A stretch of 38,008 bases of DNA, taken from assembly GCA_022925895.1 (NCBI GenBank), contig JAKSYS010000610.1, positions 1-38,008 on the forward strand, in the 5' to 3' direction. The position numbers and the translations under genes were made by a program. The DNA comes from Fragilaria crotonensis (lineage: Eukaryota > Bacillariophyta > Fragilariophyceae > Fragilariales > Fragilariaceae). Below are positions 9,559 to 19,490 of the stretch, in pieces; position 1 is the stretch's first letter, and each line of letters begins with the position of its first letter. The notes under the pieces are model-generated. The model had not been told where the DNA came from, made no database searches, and saw only the letters and a list, made by a program, of their open reading frames with translations.

Positions 9559-10060
9559 AGGATACAGCTAAATGCTGGTGGCGGTGGTGCTGATGCCGCT
9601 TCATCATTGCTGTACTGTGATAGGAGAGCAAATGGCTGGAGAGTGCTTTCATGTTTGTACTAGAAAGATCCCTTCAAGATGTCTCAGGGAAAAATGAGAA
9701 TCAGGAATGCATGTTCATGAACATCACCTTTGTTGGTTGATCCGGTCATGAGCGCTGGGGCAACAGAACTGAATTGATTTTTGAAGCACATGATAACAAT
9801 AACGACAGCTATACAAGAATTGGCCTAAAACCTCGTACCTTTGTCGACGTAGATAAACACTCCAGGTCGTTGTGACGTTGTGACACATGACGTCGTTGTT
9901 TGTTGCACGTGAGACACCTTGTTTTGCTGGTACAATGTATGCATACAGTAATGTTGTACAGGCATCTACGTTTGATAGAGTGGCGTCAGGCTTTATGACA
10001 ATCCCGTGACAACGATGACGCTGTTGAGGATGACGTATCGGCCGATGTAAAATCCGCTAA
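9559..10060. other. non-coding interval left of the Harbinger-like element
   Basis: No gene is supported. It holds a 10-base palindrome GTATGCATAC inside an outer GTACAA/TTGTAC pair (9930-9959). A stretch at about 10011-10050 resembles sequence on the far side of the Harbinger-like element (14237-14275). Confidence 0.3.
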
Positions 10061-10082
10061 GGCCCTCCCTTATCGTGTCAAA
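10061..10082 (+). repeat. left terminal inverted repeat of the Harbinger-like element
   Basis: It matches the reverse complement of 14156-14177 in the pattern GGCCCnCCCTT followed by GTCAAA. The inner boundary is followed by a run of AAAATC repeats. It is preceded by TAA. Confidence 0.55.
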
Positions 10083-10277
10083 AATCAAAAATCAAAAAAT
10101 CAAAACTGAAATCTTCGGGATTTTTGTTGCCTTCACCGGCCTTAGCTATAGTTCAAAAATCAAAAATCAACACCGAGGACAGTTTTTCAAACGCCCAAAA
10201 TAATAAGCTATTGAAATCAAAACTGATCCTTGGTTTTACTTTTTTGGAAAATGTCCTCTTGAAAGAGAGATTCCCTT

Positions 10278-11822
10278 TTGACTACTTCGAATGCTTTTGT
10301 CCTGACTTCTTTGGTGCGCGCATCTGCTTCCGATCATCTTCAATTCTCACCATTGGCACTTCGTCATGTCATTTTGTTAGCAGGCACTTGTCGTTTACTT
10401 GCTGGTTCTGACGCGATGCTTTCTGGATTTGACAACGGCAATACTACCGATTGCGCAGCATGCTTTGATAGGGATGATGGCAATGGTGCCTTTTCTCCCA
10501 ACAGCAGTACAAACCAAGCACAAAGGACGAAGGGGAACGATGACAGTGACGAGGACGAAGACGAGGCTATTGATTGGATGGCTAAGAATGTTATGGACTT
10601 TATTCTTCTCCGTGACAAAGGAGACAATAGACGAGGGCAAGGAGACAATGTTCCGCCCCCCACCAAGAAGAGGCGCCAGCCTAAAAAACAGCGTGCAATA
10701 TGGGTCGACGATGATGGATCTGTTCGTCGCATCTCACCGAGACAGACAGTTTGGTATTCCGTTTACATTCTTAAACCCGACCTGGAGGATCCGAAATTCC
10801 ACAAGCTTTTTTGCTGACGCTTCCGACTGCCGCATGCTCAGTTTCTAGAACTGGGTGAACGGCTTGTGGCACACGAGCTCTTTGCTAGATGGCATTCAGG
10901 AAAAGTGAACCCCTGTGCTGAAGCAGGTTTCACAGGCGCCATTGGAAGTACTCATGCCACGCACATTTTACTCGAGCGCGTTGCGTATCGTCTGCGCCAA
11001 ACTCATATTGGGTTCAAAATGACGCGCACGGCGAGGGCTTATAACATAACAGTCAATCACCGGCGACAGATTTAGGCTACGACCACTGGACATCTAGCGC
11101 GCTGGAATGACAAAACACTAGCACTCTTTGATTGCTTCATGACTGATCTCAAGAATGGTCAGATCATGGATGACATGTTTTTGACTTATATGAAAGGGGA
11201 GGAGCCGATGGCAAGGCTATTGTAAAGCGATGCTACCAGGGTGCTTGGTTACTTGTGGATAACGGTTATTTGGCTTGGCCAACAACCGTGCCTTCAATCA
11301 AAACCACCAGCAGTAGAGTTGAGATTAGATTTTTGTCATGGCTTGAATCGATGAGGAAAGATGTTGAATGCACATTCTCCACGCCTTGCAGGCGTGGAGA
11401 ATGCCGATAAGAAATTCCTAACGAGTTGTGCTTTGCACAATTGGCTCTTGGATGTTGACGGATTGTCTGCTGAGCCTTGGGATGGTGGGGTTGCGACAAG
11501 CACCACTGCTGGTGGTCAGAATGATGACGTGCCGGGTGGTTGGGATGGTGAGATGGGACAATATGATGAGGAGGATTATGGTGTTTTCCCTTCAGCTATT
11601 AGAAACCTGAACAACCCAGTTGCAATGAGGTCTTACGATCTTTCGGGAATGGGTCCTGGGAGCGATGCCATACTGACCGACGATGAAGAACTTGGAAATT
11701 ATGCGGAAGAGAGTGCTGCGGTGGGCAATGACAACATTAGTAGTTGTTCTGATCATGGTGTCGACAACCAAGTCGAATTGGTCCGCAAACTATCGCTCGC
11801 TGAGTTCCGAAAGCGATTGTAG
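10278..11822 (+). pseudogene. PIF/Harbinger transposase (DDE_Tnp_4 type), dead
   Basis: The first in-frame ATG of the open frame is at 10416. An acidic then basic N-terminus (KKRRQPKKQR at 10666-10695, likely nuclear signal) leads to the family block SPRQTVWYSVYI. A TGA at 10815-10817 follows. About a hundred codons usual for the family are then missing between ARWHSGK and AEAGFTGAIGS. The DDE region reads GAIGSTHATHILLERVAYRL (10938-10997), where family members have Asp in place of the first His. It continues with FKMTRTARAYNITVNHRRQI, a TAG, ARWNDKTLALFD, and after a frameshift near 11200 LLVDNGYLAWPTTVPSIKTT (second Asp). RKDVECTF with the Glu ends at about 11378. The next block is replaced by a perfect hairpin, then ADKKFLTSCALHNWLLDVDG and an acidic C-terminus to 11822. 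Four independent lesions show inactivity. Confidence 0.7.
11373..11403. repeat. perfect 13-bp hairpin at a deletion point
   Basis: CATTCTCCACGCC and GGCGTGGAGAATG are exact reverse complements separated by TTGCA. The hairpin sits where the Harbinger transposase should continue after ECTF, in place of roughly 15-20 codons. The right arm restores the family reading frame (GVENADKKFL). Confidence 0.85.
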
Positions 11823-12114
11823 TACACTTTGATATAGCGTATCATCGCGGGGAGGTTAAATGGCCAACAAGGAAAGGAAGGAAACAACAGTAAGAGCACT
11901 ATTTCTATAAATGTATCTATGTATGTCAATCTCATCGCAAAATACTAGGATTCGGTGAGTGCTGTTATGAACGAGCTCGTTTCTGTACTCCTACTTCTCT
12001 GCTGTTAGCTAGAACCCCCGAACCCCGAGCGAGTGGTACAAAGTCGTTGGTACCGGTACGCGTAGGATGACACACATCGAATATATGAATACCTATTTTT
12101 CACATACTAGCTAC
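11823..12114. other. spacer between the convergent Harbinger genes
   Basis: There is no coding signal. It contains GTACCGGTAC-like palindromic sequence at about 12050-12060, and presumably the 3' ends of both flanking transcripts. Confidence 0.4.
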
Positions 12115-13894
12115 TCATTTACTTTCGTCATCCTCCCCTGTTGGTGAATTGTCAAACAAAAGGGGAGAAACGTCCTCCCTCAATCTATCAACAGGGGAGG
12201 AGGTCATTGTCCAACCATGAACGGGAGGATTCTTCTTCCTGTTTTTGTTCAACGAGATCGGTATCAAACCAGAATGATTCGCATTCCTCTTCGTGCTCGA
12301 CGACGAGACCGCGGATGATGAAGAATTGACTGTACTATCTCTCTCTTGTGTCACAGCAATGACCTCACAATTGTCGACCTCTGTAGCAGCCTTGCCAAGT
12401 ACAGTCGCAATTGTGAGATCAATGAAGATTCTCGAATTCCTTCCGACCACTTTCGCGTCGTTCTCAGCGTCGTCCTTCAAGATTGCTTCCTCCGCATTCA
12501 AGCATTCTGTCACGACACTTGCGAGCGCGGCATTCATGACCCGGAGTTGTCCCAAGAGCTCACTACGATCCGGGGCTTCAGGTGGTGTCAATCATATACT
12601 TCAGCTGATCAAGCTTCAGTCTTTGTGCTGCAACCTTCTTCTGACAAAACGAAATCGCTCGATCGTATGCTCGATTCTTCTGACGTTGTTCCATGAGCAA
12701 TCTCTGCAACCATGATTTTTTGTTGGAGAGACACTGCTGGTGCTTTTGAAGGACTAGTTGCAACGCCATTTTTCTTGTAAGTTTTGGAAACGAGCTTTTC
12801 CTTTCGCATAGCAGCTCGTCCGTTTGTGGTATCACCATGTGTCGCTGATGGCAGCGTTGGCATCATTATCTCTGACCTGTAGGGCAACAGGCACGGAGTA
12901 ACAATAGGACCAAGCAAAACAAAGGAAATGAAGCCTGGAAAAGTCCAGTCTGCTGGCATCTTGTCGCTTTCCTGATCATCATCATCATCAATCTTGAGTT
13001 GATGAACAGGACACGAATTGCCAATCTGACGTCCGTCATTCAAAGTTGTGCTATTACTAGGATGATTGCAGCTTTTAAAAAGCTTCCTCCTGTTGTCACG
13101 GAGGCACCATCCTCATCAGCAGCAGCTCTGGCAAGTGCTTCACCGGCGTCGATTGACCTGGTGGTTGACTTCATTGCAAGCACGCTTCCAATCGAATCAA
13201 CATGAGCTGCCGTCAGAGCTGGTGGAAGCGCAGGACCTTTGCCTTTTTGCACATTCACTTTCTTTCCTTTAGAAGCAGCATCGGCGCCTCGGGTCAAAAC
13301 AAACATTTTTTTCCTGACAAACATATAATAGTCATTCAATGTCATGCCTGAGGGGAGATTTCCAGTTCTAACGTATGGCTTGTAGGGGCTCCAGTCATGA
13401 GTCACGACCGAGAGGGCCTTCTTACAATTTTTGATGTGTTCCTGGGCGCAAGTGACCATTGCTTTGGCATTGATCACGTTGCTACAACCAAGCGTGCTTG
13501 AATGTAGTAGAGCAAGATTGATGTCTCGCGGATGATCACTGACTCTGATCTTCGTATTCGGCATCGAATGAAGATGAGGCTTCAATATGAATGTGCCCGC
13601 TTTGCAATTCTTGGCAGCGCCTTGAGGATCTGTTTGTATCTTCTCTTCAACATCAAAGAGATGTGCAAAGATACCAGTTCCTTCAACTAGTTGTGCGCAG
13701 AGACCAACGGAGTCTTCATCATTGGGATTTCCAAAGTACTCTTTAGCCACCACTTCTTGCTGGGCTAATTGACTCATTGCGGTTCCATTACGGAAGCAGG
13801 TCGTTTGGAACGCAAGAAAGCTAGCGAAACCCTGTCGCTCCTTGTGGAGCCCAGCCCCTCCCACGAACGTTTCTGATGTGGAAGAAGGAGGCAT
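12115..13894 (-). pseudogene. Harbinger accessory protein of unknown function, frameshifted
   Basis: The ATG at 13894-13892 opens 284 codons (to 13040). Colinear frames continue at 13043-12609, 12838-12578 and 12591-12115, so the original protein was about 580 residues. The N-terminal two thirds is a compact-looking region with conserved-looking blocks NDEDSVGLCAQLVEGTG and SDHPRDINLALLHSSTLG and a HDWSPYKPYVRTG segment. The C-terminal third has a Gln/Lys/Arg-rich coiled coil (about 12800-12620) followed by a Ser/Thr and acidic tail. No Myb/SANT motif, the usual second-gene domain of Harbinger elements, could be seen, so the role is unknown. Position inside the terminal repeats and convergent orientation support it as the element's second gene. 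The stop/start at 13040-13043 might instead be an intron edge. Confidence 0.5.
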
Positions 13895-14155
13895 AGTACG
13901 ACGAAGAATGACGATAGTGGCGCGAAAGTTTGTTTCCGATCAATTCTCTGTTGACAGATACTCCAATAAACTCAAGCAGAACAAGCTTCAACTGAAATGA
14001 GCAACTGTGTTGATGAATTAGATTCTAGATTCCTAGTTTTGACTAATGCGATTAATCACTTTTGATACTTGACTTGTTCGAATACCGCTTTTGACTATAA
14101 GGCGGCTATTGGCGAAACTGCGCGGCAAAATTGATTTTGATTTTGGTAAAAAGTG

Positions 14156-14177
14156 ATTTGACTATAAAGGGCGGGCC
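14156..14177 (-). repeat. right terminal inverted repeat of the Harbinger-like element
   Basis: Read on the - strand it starts GGCCCGCCCTTTATAGTCAA. A related copy, CCGCCTTATAGTCAAAAGCGG, partly palindromic, lies about 70-90 bases further in (14085-14106). It is followed on + by TGA. Confidence 0.55.
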
Positions 14178-14350
14178 TGAGACATGAGCCAAAGCTCCGG
14201 AACCCACAGACCTTCCAGATGCAGTTGCAGAACGATTATGCCGTTGAAGGTGACGTATCGGTGGATACGTTCCGCCATATGCCGACCCCGCAAATGACGG
14301 TTTGAAACTTGAACGAAGAAAGCTAAATAAATTTACAGTACATAGTTCTG

Positions 14351-14555
14351 ATTGAGATAAGACTTGATTCGCATTTCCATGCATCTCAAGTCTTAAGCGC
14401 TGACATCTCCGCGCTTGATAGTTTTTACCCATATCTTAGTACGTAATCTACGAACAGAAATAGTGCGATCGATTGTTCCATTAAGTCCTACGCCCCTTCC
14501 TATGTACGGGGTGTACCTGGTATCCCCGTACAACTCAGAACGGCACGCTGCATGC
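14351..14555 (+). repeat. diverged direct repeat, copy 1, with stem-loop
   Basis: It is related to 14990-15196 over its whole length. Shared anchors are TTCCATGCATCTCAA, GCTTGAT, ATATCTTAGTA, AATAGTGCG and CTGAACGACA-like ends. It begins with a 10-base stem, TAAGACTTGA (14358-14367) pairing with TCAAGTCTTA (14386-14395), around an 18-base loop. Confidence 0.7.
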
Positions 14556-14989
14556 ATGCTCACGTGCAATATGTAGAACGACTCCCCAACCATCAAATGA
14601 CGATTTGAAACTTGAGCGAAGACAGCTATATTTCTGGTTTGCGGGAAATGCTGCCAAATCGGCGGAGCAACGGAGTACATGTCGGTACAGTTTCAAAACT
14701 TCGTGGCGGTCCCCACGTGCGTCATTCAACAAAGTTACGCGGGTGTGAAAAAGAACCATGTTGAAGGAGCTTAGCCCTGGAGGATAAAAGAATTCCGACC
14801 ATAAATCTCAACGTATGGTGCTTTCAGCTCAGTGTCTGCGGACAAAATACCGTGACTGCATGAGCGAACAATGTACTTCGATGTATGGCGCAGCTAACGC
14901 TCGCCAGTGTCGGAATGCACAATCCGGTGATGGATGAGTACCGGTCCATGCTGAAAATGGAAATTACATATCTTATGAATGTATATATA

Positions 14990-15196
14990 TGCTGAGATAT
15001 GACTTGATCGCAGTTCCATGCATCTCAAATCTTAATGAGCGATGACAACTCGCTTGATCATTGTTACTGATATCTTAGTAAATAATCTACTACATTAAGA
15101 AATAGTGCGCTCAATTGCTCCTTTACGTTCCTACATTTCTACTGGGAGTACTTGTTATCCCTATACTATTCTGAACGACATACATGCTCCGTGCGT
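14990..15196 (+). repeat. diverged direct repeat, copy 2
   Basis: This is the second copy of the 14351-14555 unit, about three quarters identical by eye. The stem is kept with compensable differences (TATGACTTGA against TCAAATCTTA), and the loop keeps TTCCATGCATC. It ends about 235 bases before the start codon at 15432. Confidence 0.7.
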
Positions 15197-15431
15197 ATAA
15201 AAATAACCACACACGTATATCAACCGGCCTCTCAACGGTACGTACAACGGGCTTGCAGACGTAGGATCCATAAGTCGTCAACATGAGTCTTTCTAAGTAT
15301 TGCGAGATATGTTGTATGGTTAATTATCACTCCGGCGAACGGTCTGACACTTCGGCTCTCTCACTTTCCCTTGGATCACCTCACTTCACGTACTCCTCCA
15401 AATCACGCTGAATATCGAAAGTAAAAGTAAA

Positions 15432-17327
15432 ATGGTGTCCGACGTAAGCGACATGACTAACTCCCAGCGCCGTCGTAATTTGCTCCAGGAACTTTCTCGC
15501 ATGGACGTCGACGATGAATTACTGACGGATGTCCTAACCAAGGTACGAGAACGAAATGCCCGCACCAACCTGTCGCTAACGCCTCAACCCAACGGACCAC
15601 GTCGAGTTGGGTGGTACCAGGACGAACAGGCATACCCCGGTACAGGCCCAACCAAGAGACACTCGGACCACCATCTCCGATCTTTCGAAATGCTTGACAT
15701 GGAAGCGAAACGCAGGCATAGGCACCTTCTTCGCAACGGAGGCACCATTGAGGATAATGCTCATGGACGCACCGCAGTATTCCCGGAACAACGTGACTCA
15801 GAGTCAATCGTGGGACGCACCGCAGCTTACCCGGAACAACGAGACTCGGGGTTGATTGTATCAAGTCATTCACCTCATTCAAGCCGCAGGACAAGGAACG
15901 ATCAAGTTTCAGCGACGCCCAGCGTGAGATCAATCCCGAATGCCAACATCAAGACTTCACGGGGAGAAATGCGCAGCTCATCTCTCGAGGATTATAGTAT
16001 CGCATGGGCGAGGCCTGAAGTTTCGCTTTCTGGCGGATCACGAAGCGATGCGTCGTCCCTCCCAAGAGCTGCCTCGCGAGCACCTTCCGCAAGCACCGCA
16101 GACAACAAGGGAGTTTCCAAGCCGTCTGATTTTCAATCGACGTTGACGTTGAGACCCACGACTAGGAACGAGGGACAATTACGCTCAGCGTATGCCACGA
16201 AGCAAGGTGGCTCGAACGCTACGAGTTCTCTTTATTCCAGTAGCACTGCACGCAACGCGCAACTTTCCAAGCCCGATGTCAATCAATCGACATTGAATCC
16301 CAAGGCGAATAAGAAGGGACACGAACCCGCAGGGCGTGCCAATGTTCCTCTTCATTCCAAAGGCACCACAAGCCACAAGCAAGTTTCCAAGCCTGCTGCA
16401 AATCATACAAAATTGAAACCCAAGATCATGAACGCGGGACACGTATGCGTCGGGTGTGTCGCAAAGCAAGGTGGCCCAAGCGCAGGTGGAATCGATGTTT
16501 ATCTTGATTCTCAAAACACCACTCGCAACAGGGTGTTCGGTGTTCGTAAGATTTTTCAACGCAAGCAAAAAGACAGTCAGCAACACCATACATGCGCAGG
16601 GTGTGCAACGAAACAGGACGGCCCATGCGAAACAGGATCGAATTCTTCGCCTCACTCACCAAGCACCGGAAGCAGCAAACGATCACACAAGTCACGTGAC
16701 ACGCCCTCAACATCGCAAGCCATCCAGAAGGAGGGCATCACACTAAATGCCCCTGCAGAGTCTCCTCCCGTCAGATCCAGTCATGCATATTTCGCACAAC
16801 GTGGCTCGAAGACAACTGTATCGACTGCATCTCTCCTTTCAAAAGACAGTGAGAGAAGCAAACATTCATACAAGTCGCGTGGTATGTACGTCACTCGAAA
16901 GAACCCTGAAAAGCACACTTCTGTTGCTGAGTTGAGAGAAGCTTTCTCAAAGCAGAGCATTGCATCGCTAGCTCCAACCAAAAACGGCAGTAAGGGCCGT
17001 GATGCCAACAGAAGCGGTGTGTCTGGACACAGAGAGGCAGCCACGACTTCATCGCCGCGTGACTTGGCTCTATCTCTGTATGAGAACCTACCTAGCAGAC
17101 ATCTCGAGACGACCACAGATTCTCTATCCAAGCTGTCCTCACCTAGTGGATCAACGGCTCCAACAAGGTATTCAATCCTTGCCAGCGACCGTTTGAATCC
17201 CGTCTACCATGGTGAAAGGTACAATTCCCTGGATAGAGACGGTGATGACTTGGGTGGAGGTGACTTGTGTGGAGGTGAGTCGAATGGATGTGACTCCAGT
17301 GTGGATTCGGGATCCTACACCCAGTGA
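15432..17327 (+). CDS. disordered Ser/Lys-rich protein with CxGC repeats, probable host gene
   Basis: This is the only long intact ORF of the window: 631 codons from ATG 15432 to TGA 17325-17327. It is not recognised. It has a short helical N-terminus (NLLQELSRMDVDDELLTDVL) and is then almost entirely low-complexity, rich in Ser, Thr, Arg, Lys and Asn, with no membrane segment or signal peptide. Two short duplications near residues 110-135 read GRTAxxPEQRDS. Residues about 230-420 contain degenerate repeats of about 40-50 residues built from ATKQGG, a Ser-rich linker and xxxxVSKPxxNxxxLxPK. Two late units contain CVGCVAKQGGP and CAGCATKQDGP, short Cys pairs that might bind metal. A GTGAGT donor at 17275 and a frame continuing at 17330-17466 suggest an alternative spliced C-terminus; this is uncertain. 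Lack of transposon motifs suggests a host gene. Confidence 0.65.
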   Translation: MVSDVSDMTNSQRRRNLLQELSRMDVDDELLTDVLTKVRERNARTNLSLTPQPNGPRRVGWYQDEQAYPGTGPTKRHSDHHLRSFEMLDMEAKRRHRHLLRNGGTIEDNAHGRTAVFPEQRDSESIVGRTAAYPEQRDSGLIVSSHSPHSSRRTRNDQVSATPSVRSIPNANIKTSRGEMRSSSLEDYSIAWARPEVSLSGGSRSDASSLPRAASRAPSASTADNKGVSKPSDFQSTLTLRPTTRNEGQLRSAYATKQGGSNATSSLYSSSTARNAQLSKPDVNQSTLNPKANKKGHEPAGRANVPLHSKGTTSHKQVSKPAANHTKLKPKIMNAGHVCVGCVAKQGGPSAGGIDVYLDSQNTTRNRVFGVRKIFQRKQKDSQQHHTCAGCATKQDGPCETGSNSSPHSPSTGSSKRSHKSRDTPSTSQAIQKEGITLNAPAESPPVRSSHAYFAQRGSKTTVSTASLLSKDSERSKHSYKSRGMYVTRKNPEKHTSVAELREAFSKQSIASLAPTKNGSKGRDANRSGVSGHREAATTSSPRDLALSLYENLPSRHLETTTDSLSKLSSPSGSTAPTRYSILASDRLNPVYHGERYNSLDRDGDDLGGGDLCGGESNGCDSSVDSGSYTQ

Positions 17328-19194
17328 AGTGGGAAAGGTTGTTGCTGCCATGCGTTCCACGGCGAGAGAAATTCTTTCAACCGATGGTAAAGACGTAAGG
17401 ATGGGAAAGGTTGCTGTCAAGGGGGAGTACCGATTGGAAGATTTCGTCCGTAGATGCCTTTATTGAGCGTGTATGCGACAAGCTCGACGAGTTTGACGAA
17501 TCTCTTCCTACTTGCGATGGAAGTAAGAAAGCTCCCCAAAAGCGCTGGTTGCCCAAACTTCACCTTAGTGTGAAGTGGTAGCAAGAATACAGGGACCGCC
17601 GCCAGAGTGTCCCCTTTTGCAGTCCTATGCGTATACCCTACTCGCCAGTTAGTCAATTGAAAAGGATGGAGATGCGAGATTCATCAATTCGTACTGCCGT
17701 ACTCCGAGTACGAGTGTATGTTCATACTCTCGATTCTGGACTCTGGAGTGCTGTACTGTACTACAGTTCACGTTTTCTTCCTCTGTGGTATTGTAATGTT
17801 GTCATATGGGAACAATTATCATTCATACATTTCAACGCTCATGCTTGCTGCTATGGAAAGTTGCCCCTATGTACGATGTATAGTTCGTACGGGCGGAAAT
17901 TCTCGAATAATGAATTACATCTGAATATCCCATATCTTATATCCAACGGCAACTCCGGACTTCTGTACGCATATGTACCTGGTACGTATGCTTATATTCA
18001 TATGAATATGCATACTACTACCACTAAGATAACTACAGTACCGGTTTTACTCCAGACTCCAGTGCGTACTGTACAGTAAAAGATTTAGTACTGGGTCTCT
18101 ATTAGTACGGATAATTCCTGGTGCTATCATAGTACTCGGGGTACCAGGTACAAGTACTGAACATTGTGATACCAGGTCTGATATGATACGGTAGTAGGGA
18201 ATGGTACGGTTGCCGTTGGCGAGGGGGTAGGAGGATCGACGTATGGTATGATAACACAGAGAACAACAGACACACATGTAAGATCATAATTCGGAGGAGC
18301 TCAGGCACGCATGTTGTTTTCTCTACCGGGAGAACTGGAGGTTTATACTCCGATCACGACATTTCCAACGCTGCATCCAAACCGACCTCCCAACGGCCGA
18401 CGCATCTTTTTCGTAGACGAGGGAAGCACACACACAGCCGCACACCGCACACTGCACTTGTGCTACATTGCAGGCACAACAAGAAGACGGAGAAAGCAAG
18501 GACAAACATACACACAAGTCCAGCGTAGGGCGTAGGATCCCGTTTGCAGAAAGCACGACATTTTTGTATAATGTACTCCGTACTTGGATTACGAACCAGA
18601 TAAATTATGTCATACAAGTACGACTGACGACACAAAAACGATGACGTGGTGCTACTGGTAGCTACTGTACTGTTTGGCTGGTTTCATTTGAGAGGTCCGG
18701 GCTACTGTAATTGACAGTGTGAAAGTCCTTAACCTTACGAAGATATAGTTTTTCTGCAACGTTATTTACACTGTATGTAAAGATAGATGTCAGGGTAAAC
18801 TTGTTTTACAAACAAAAACAAAATGAAGATTCCTACTGTAGGAGTCTTTTATGACTTTAAAGTAAGATTCCATCCAAATACCGGTAGCCGGATCGGAGGA
18901 TCGTGATTTAGAAGCCCTTTCGTTTTGGCGCCGATTTGACCTTGCATCAAATCACTCATCGATTTCAACCATGTCGACTCGACGATGGACGTCATTTCGG
19001 GAGGACCATCGTTGTCTCGTTCATTTACATTATCTAGTACTGTAGTAGCTTGTAATGAATACAATACTCTTGTAACTACTCATTGTCTACTGCAGCAGAA
19101 TAGTAGTACTACGAATACACATGTTGTCGTTTCAAAAGTAGATGTACACTAGCACACTACCTGTAGCTACTCTCAATCAACATTTCCCTTTATT
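17328..19194. other. long non-coding interval, GTAC-rich
   Basis: No convincing gene is present. A short frame reading EVGKVVAAMRSTAREILSTD to 17463 and another (about 17453-17578) may be exons or a relic tail of the upstream gene. From 17691 to 18160 the tetramer GTAC occurs 19 times. Around 18430-18530 is an ACAC/GCAC-rich run. Other ORFs here look like chance. Confidence 0.5.
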
Positions 19195-19490
19195 TCATGT
19201 TTTGTTGCCACGCTGAGTTGTTTGAAAGAAGCAAACATTGCAGTTTGAAGCCAGAGCTGCGCTTCTGTAAATTGAAGGCGCGGTCCATCCTTGACAATGG
19301 TTACGGTGATATAACAAGTGGCCATCCCCCAGGAGGTAGGCCCATCGTAGATTGTCTGACATGGTCGTTCCGTTCGTATCGTGTCCGGATGATTGTTGTG
19401 AGGTTGTGAATGATTCTTTGCCTGGGAGGCTACGTCCCCGATCCACGGGTGACGGACAGTTATCTTGCATATCGTCTCACGTTACATCCC
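19195..19490 (-). pseudogene. Gypsy gag N-terminal fragment
   Basis: From 19489 down to about 19309 the sequence is nearly identical to 37434-37252, the start of the Gypsy gag gene. It has the same leader TGTAACGTGAGACG, the same first residues (SPVDRGRSLPG, TTSQQSSGHDTNGTTMSD) and a three-base difference at the fourth codon. Beyond LLGDGHLLY the protein diverges sharply, and only faint DNA similarity continues to about 19260. This is a broken second copy of the family in the same orientation. It sits just beyond the 3' end of the LINE. Confidence 0.7.

Larger units (their letters stand above)
10061..14177. mobile_element. PIF/Harbinger-like element with two convergent genes
   Basis: The left end reads GGCCCTCCCTTATCGTGTCA (10061-10080). 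The right end, on the opposite strand from 14177 inward, reads GGCCCGCCCTTTATAGTCAA. The two agree at most positions. About 75-85 bases inside each end is a second copy of the CTTA-rich motif followed by GTCAAA-type runs (about 10137-10165 and 14085-14104). The flanking trinucleotides are TAA on the left and TGA on the right; Harbinger elements duplicate a three-base TWA/TNA target, so this is a one-mismatch candidate duplication. The element encloses a DDE transposase relic on + and a second gene on -, the usual two-gene plan of the superfamily. It is about 4.1 kb long and dead. Confidence 0.6.
14178..15431. other. non-coding interval with diverged direct repeats
   Basis: No gene is supported. 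Two roughly 205-base segments (14351-14555 and 14990-15196) are related, and a shorter one (14283-14325 and 14583-14627) is also duplicated. Both lie upstream of the 15432 gene and could include its promoter, but no clear TATA box could be fixed. Confidence 0.5.

Noticed and set aside
16185-17131. - strand ORFs opposite the disordered gene
   Set aside because: They are shadows of the long + strand frame with no recognisable motif.
18311-18556. Short ORFs on both strands
   Set aside because: They derive from an ACAC/GCAC low-complexity run; no motif and both strands equally open.
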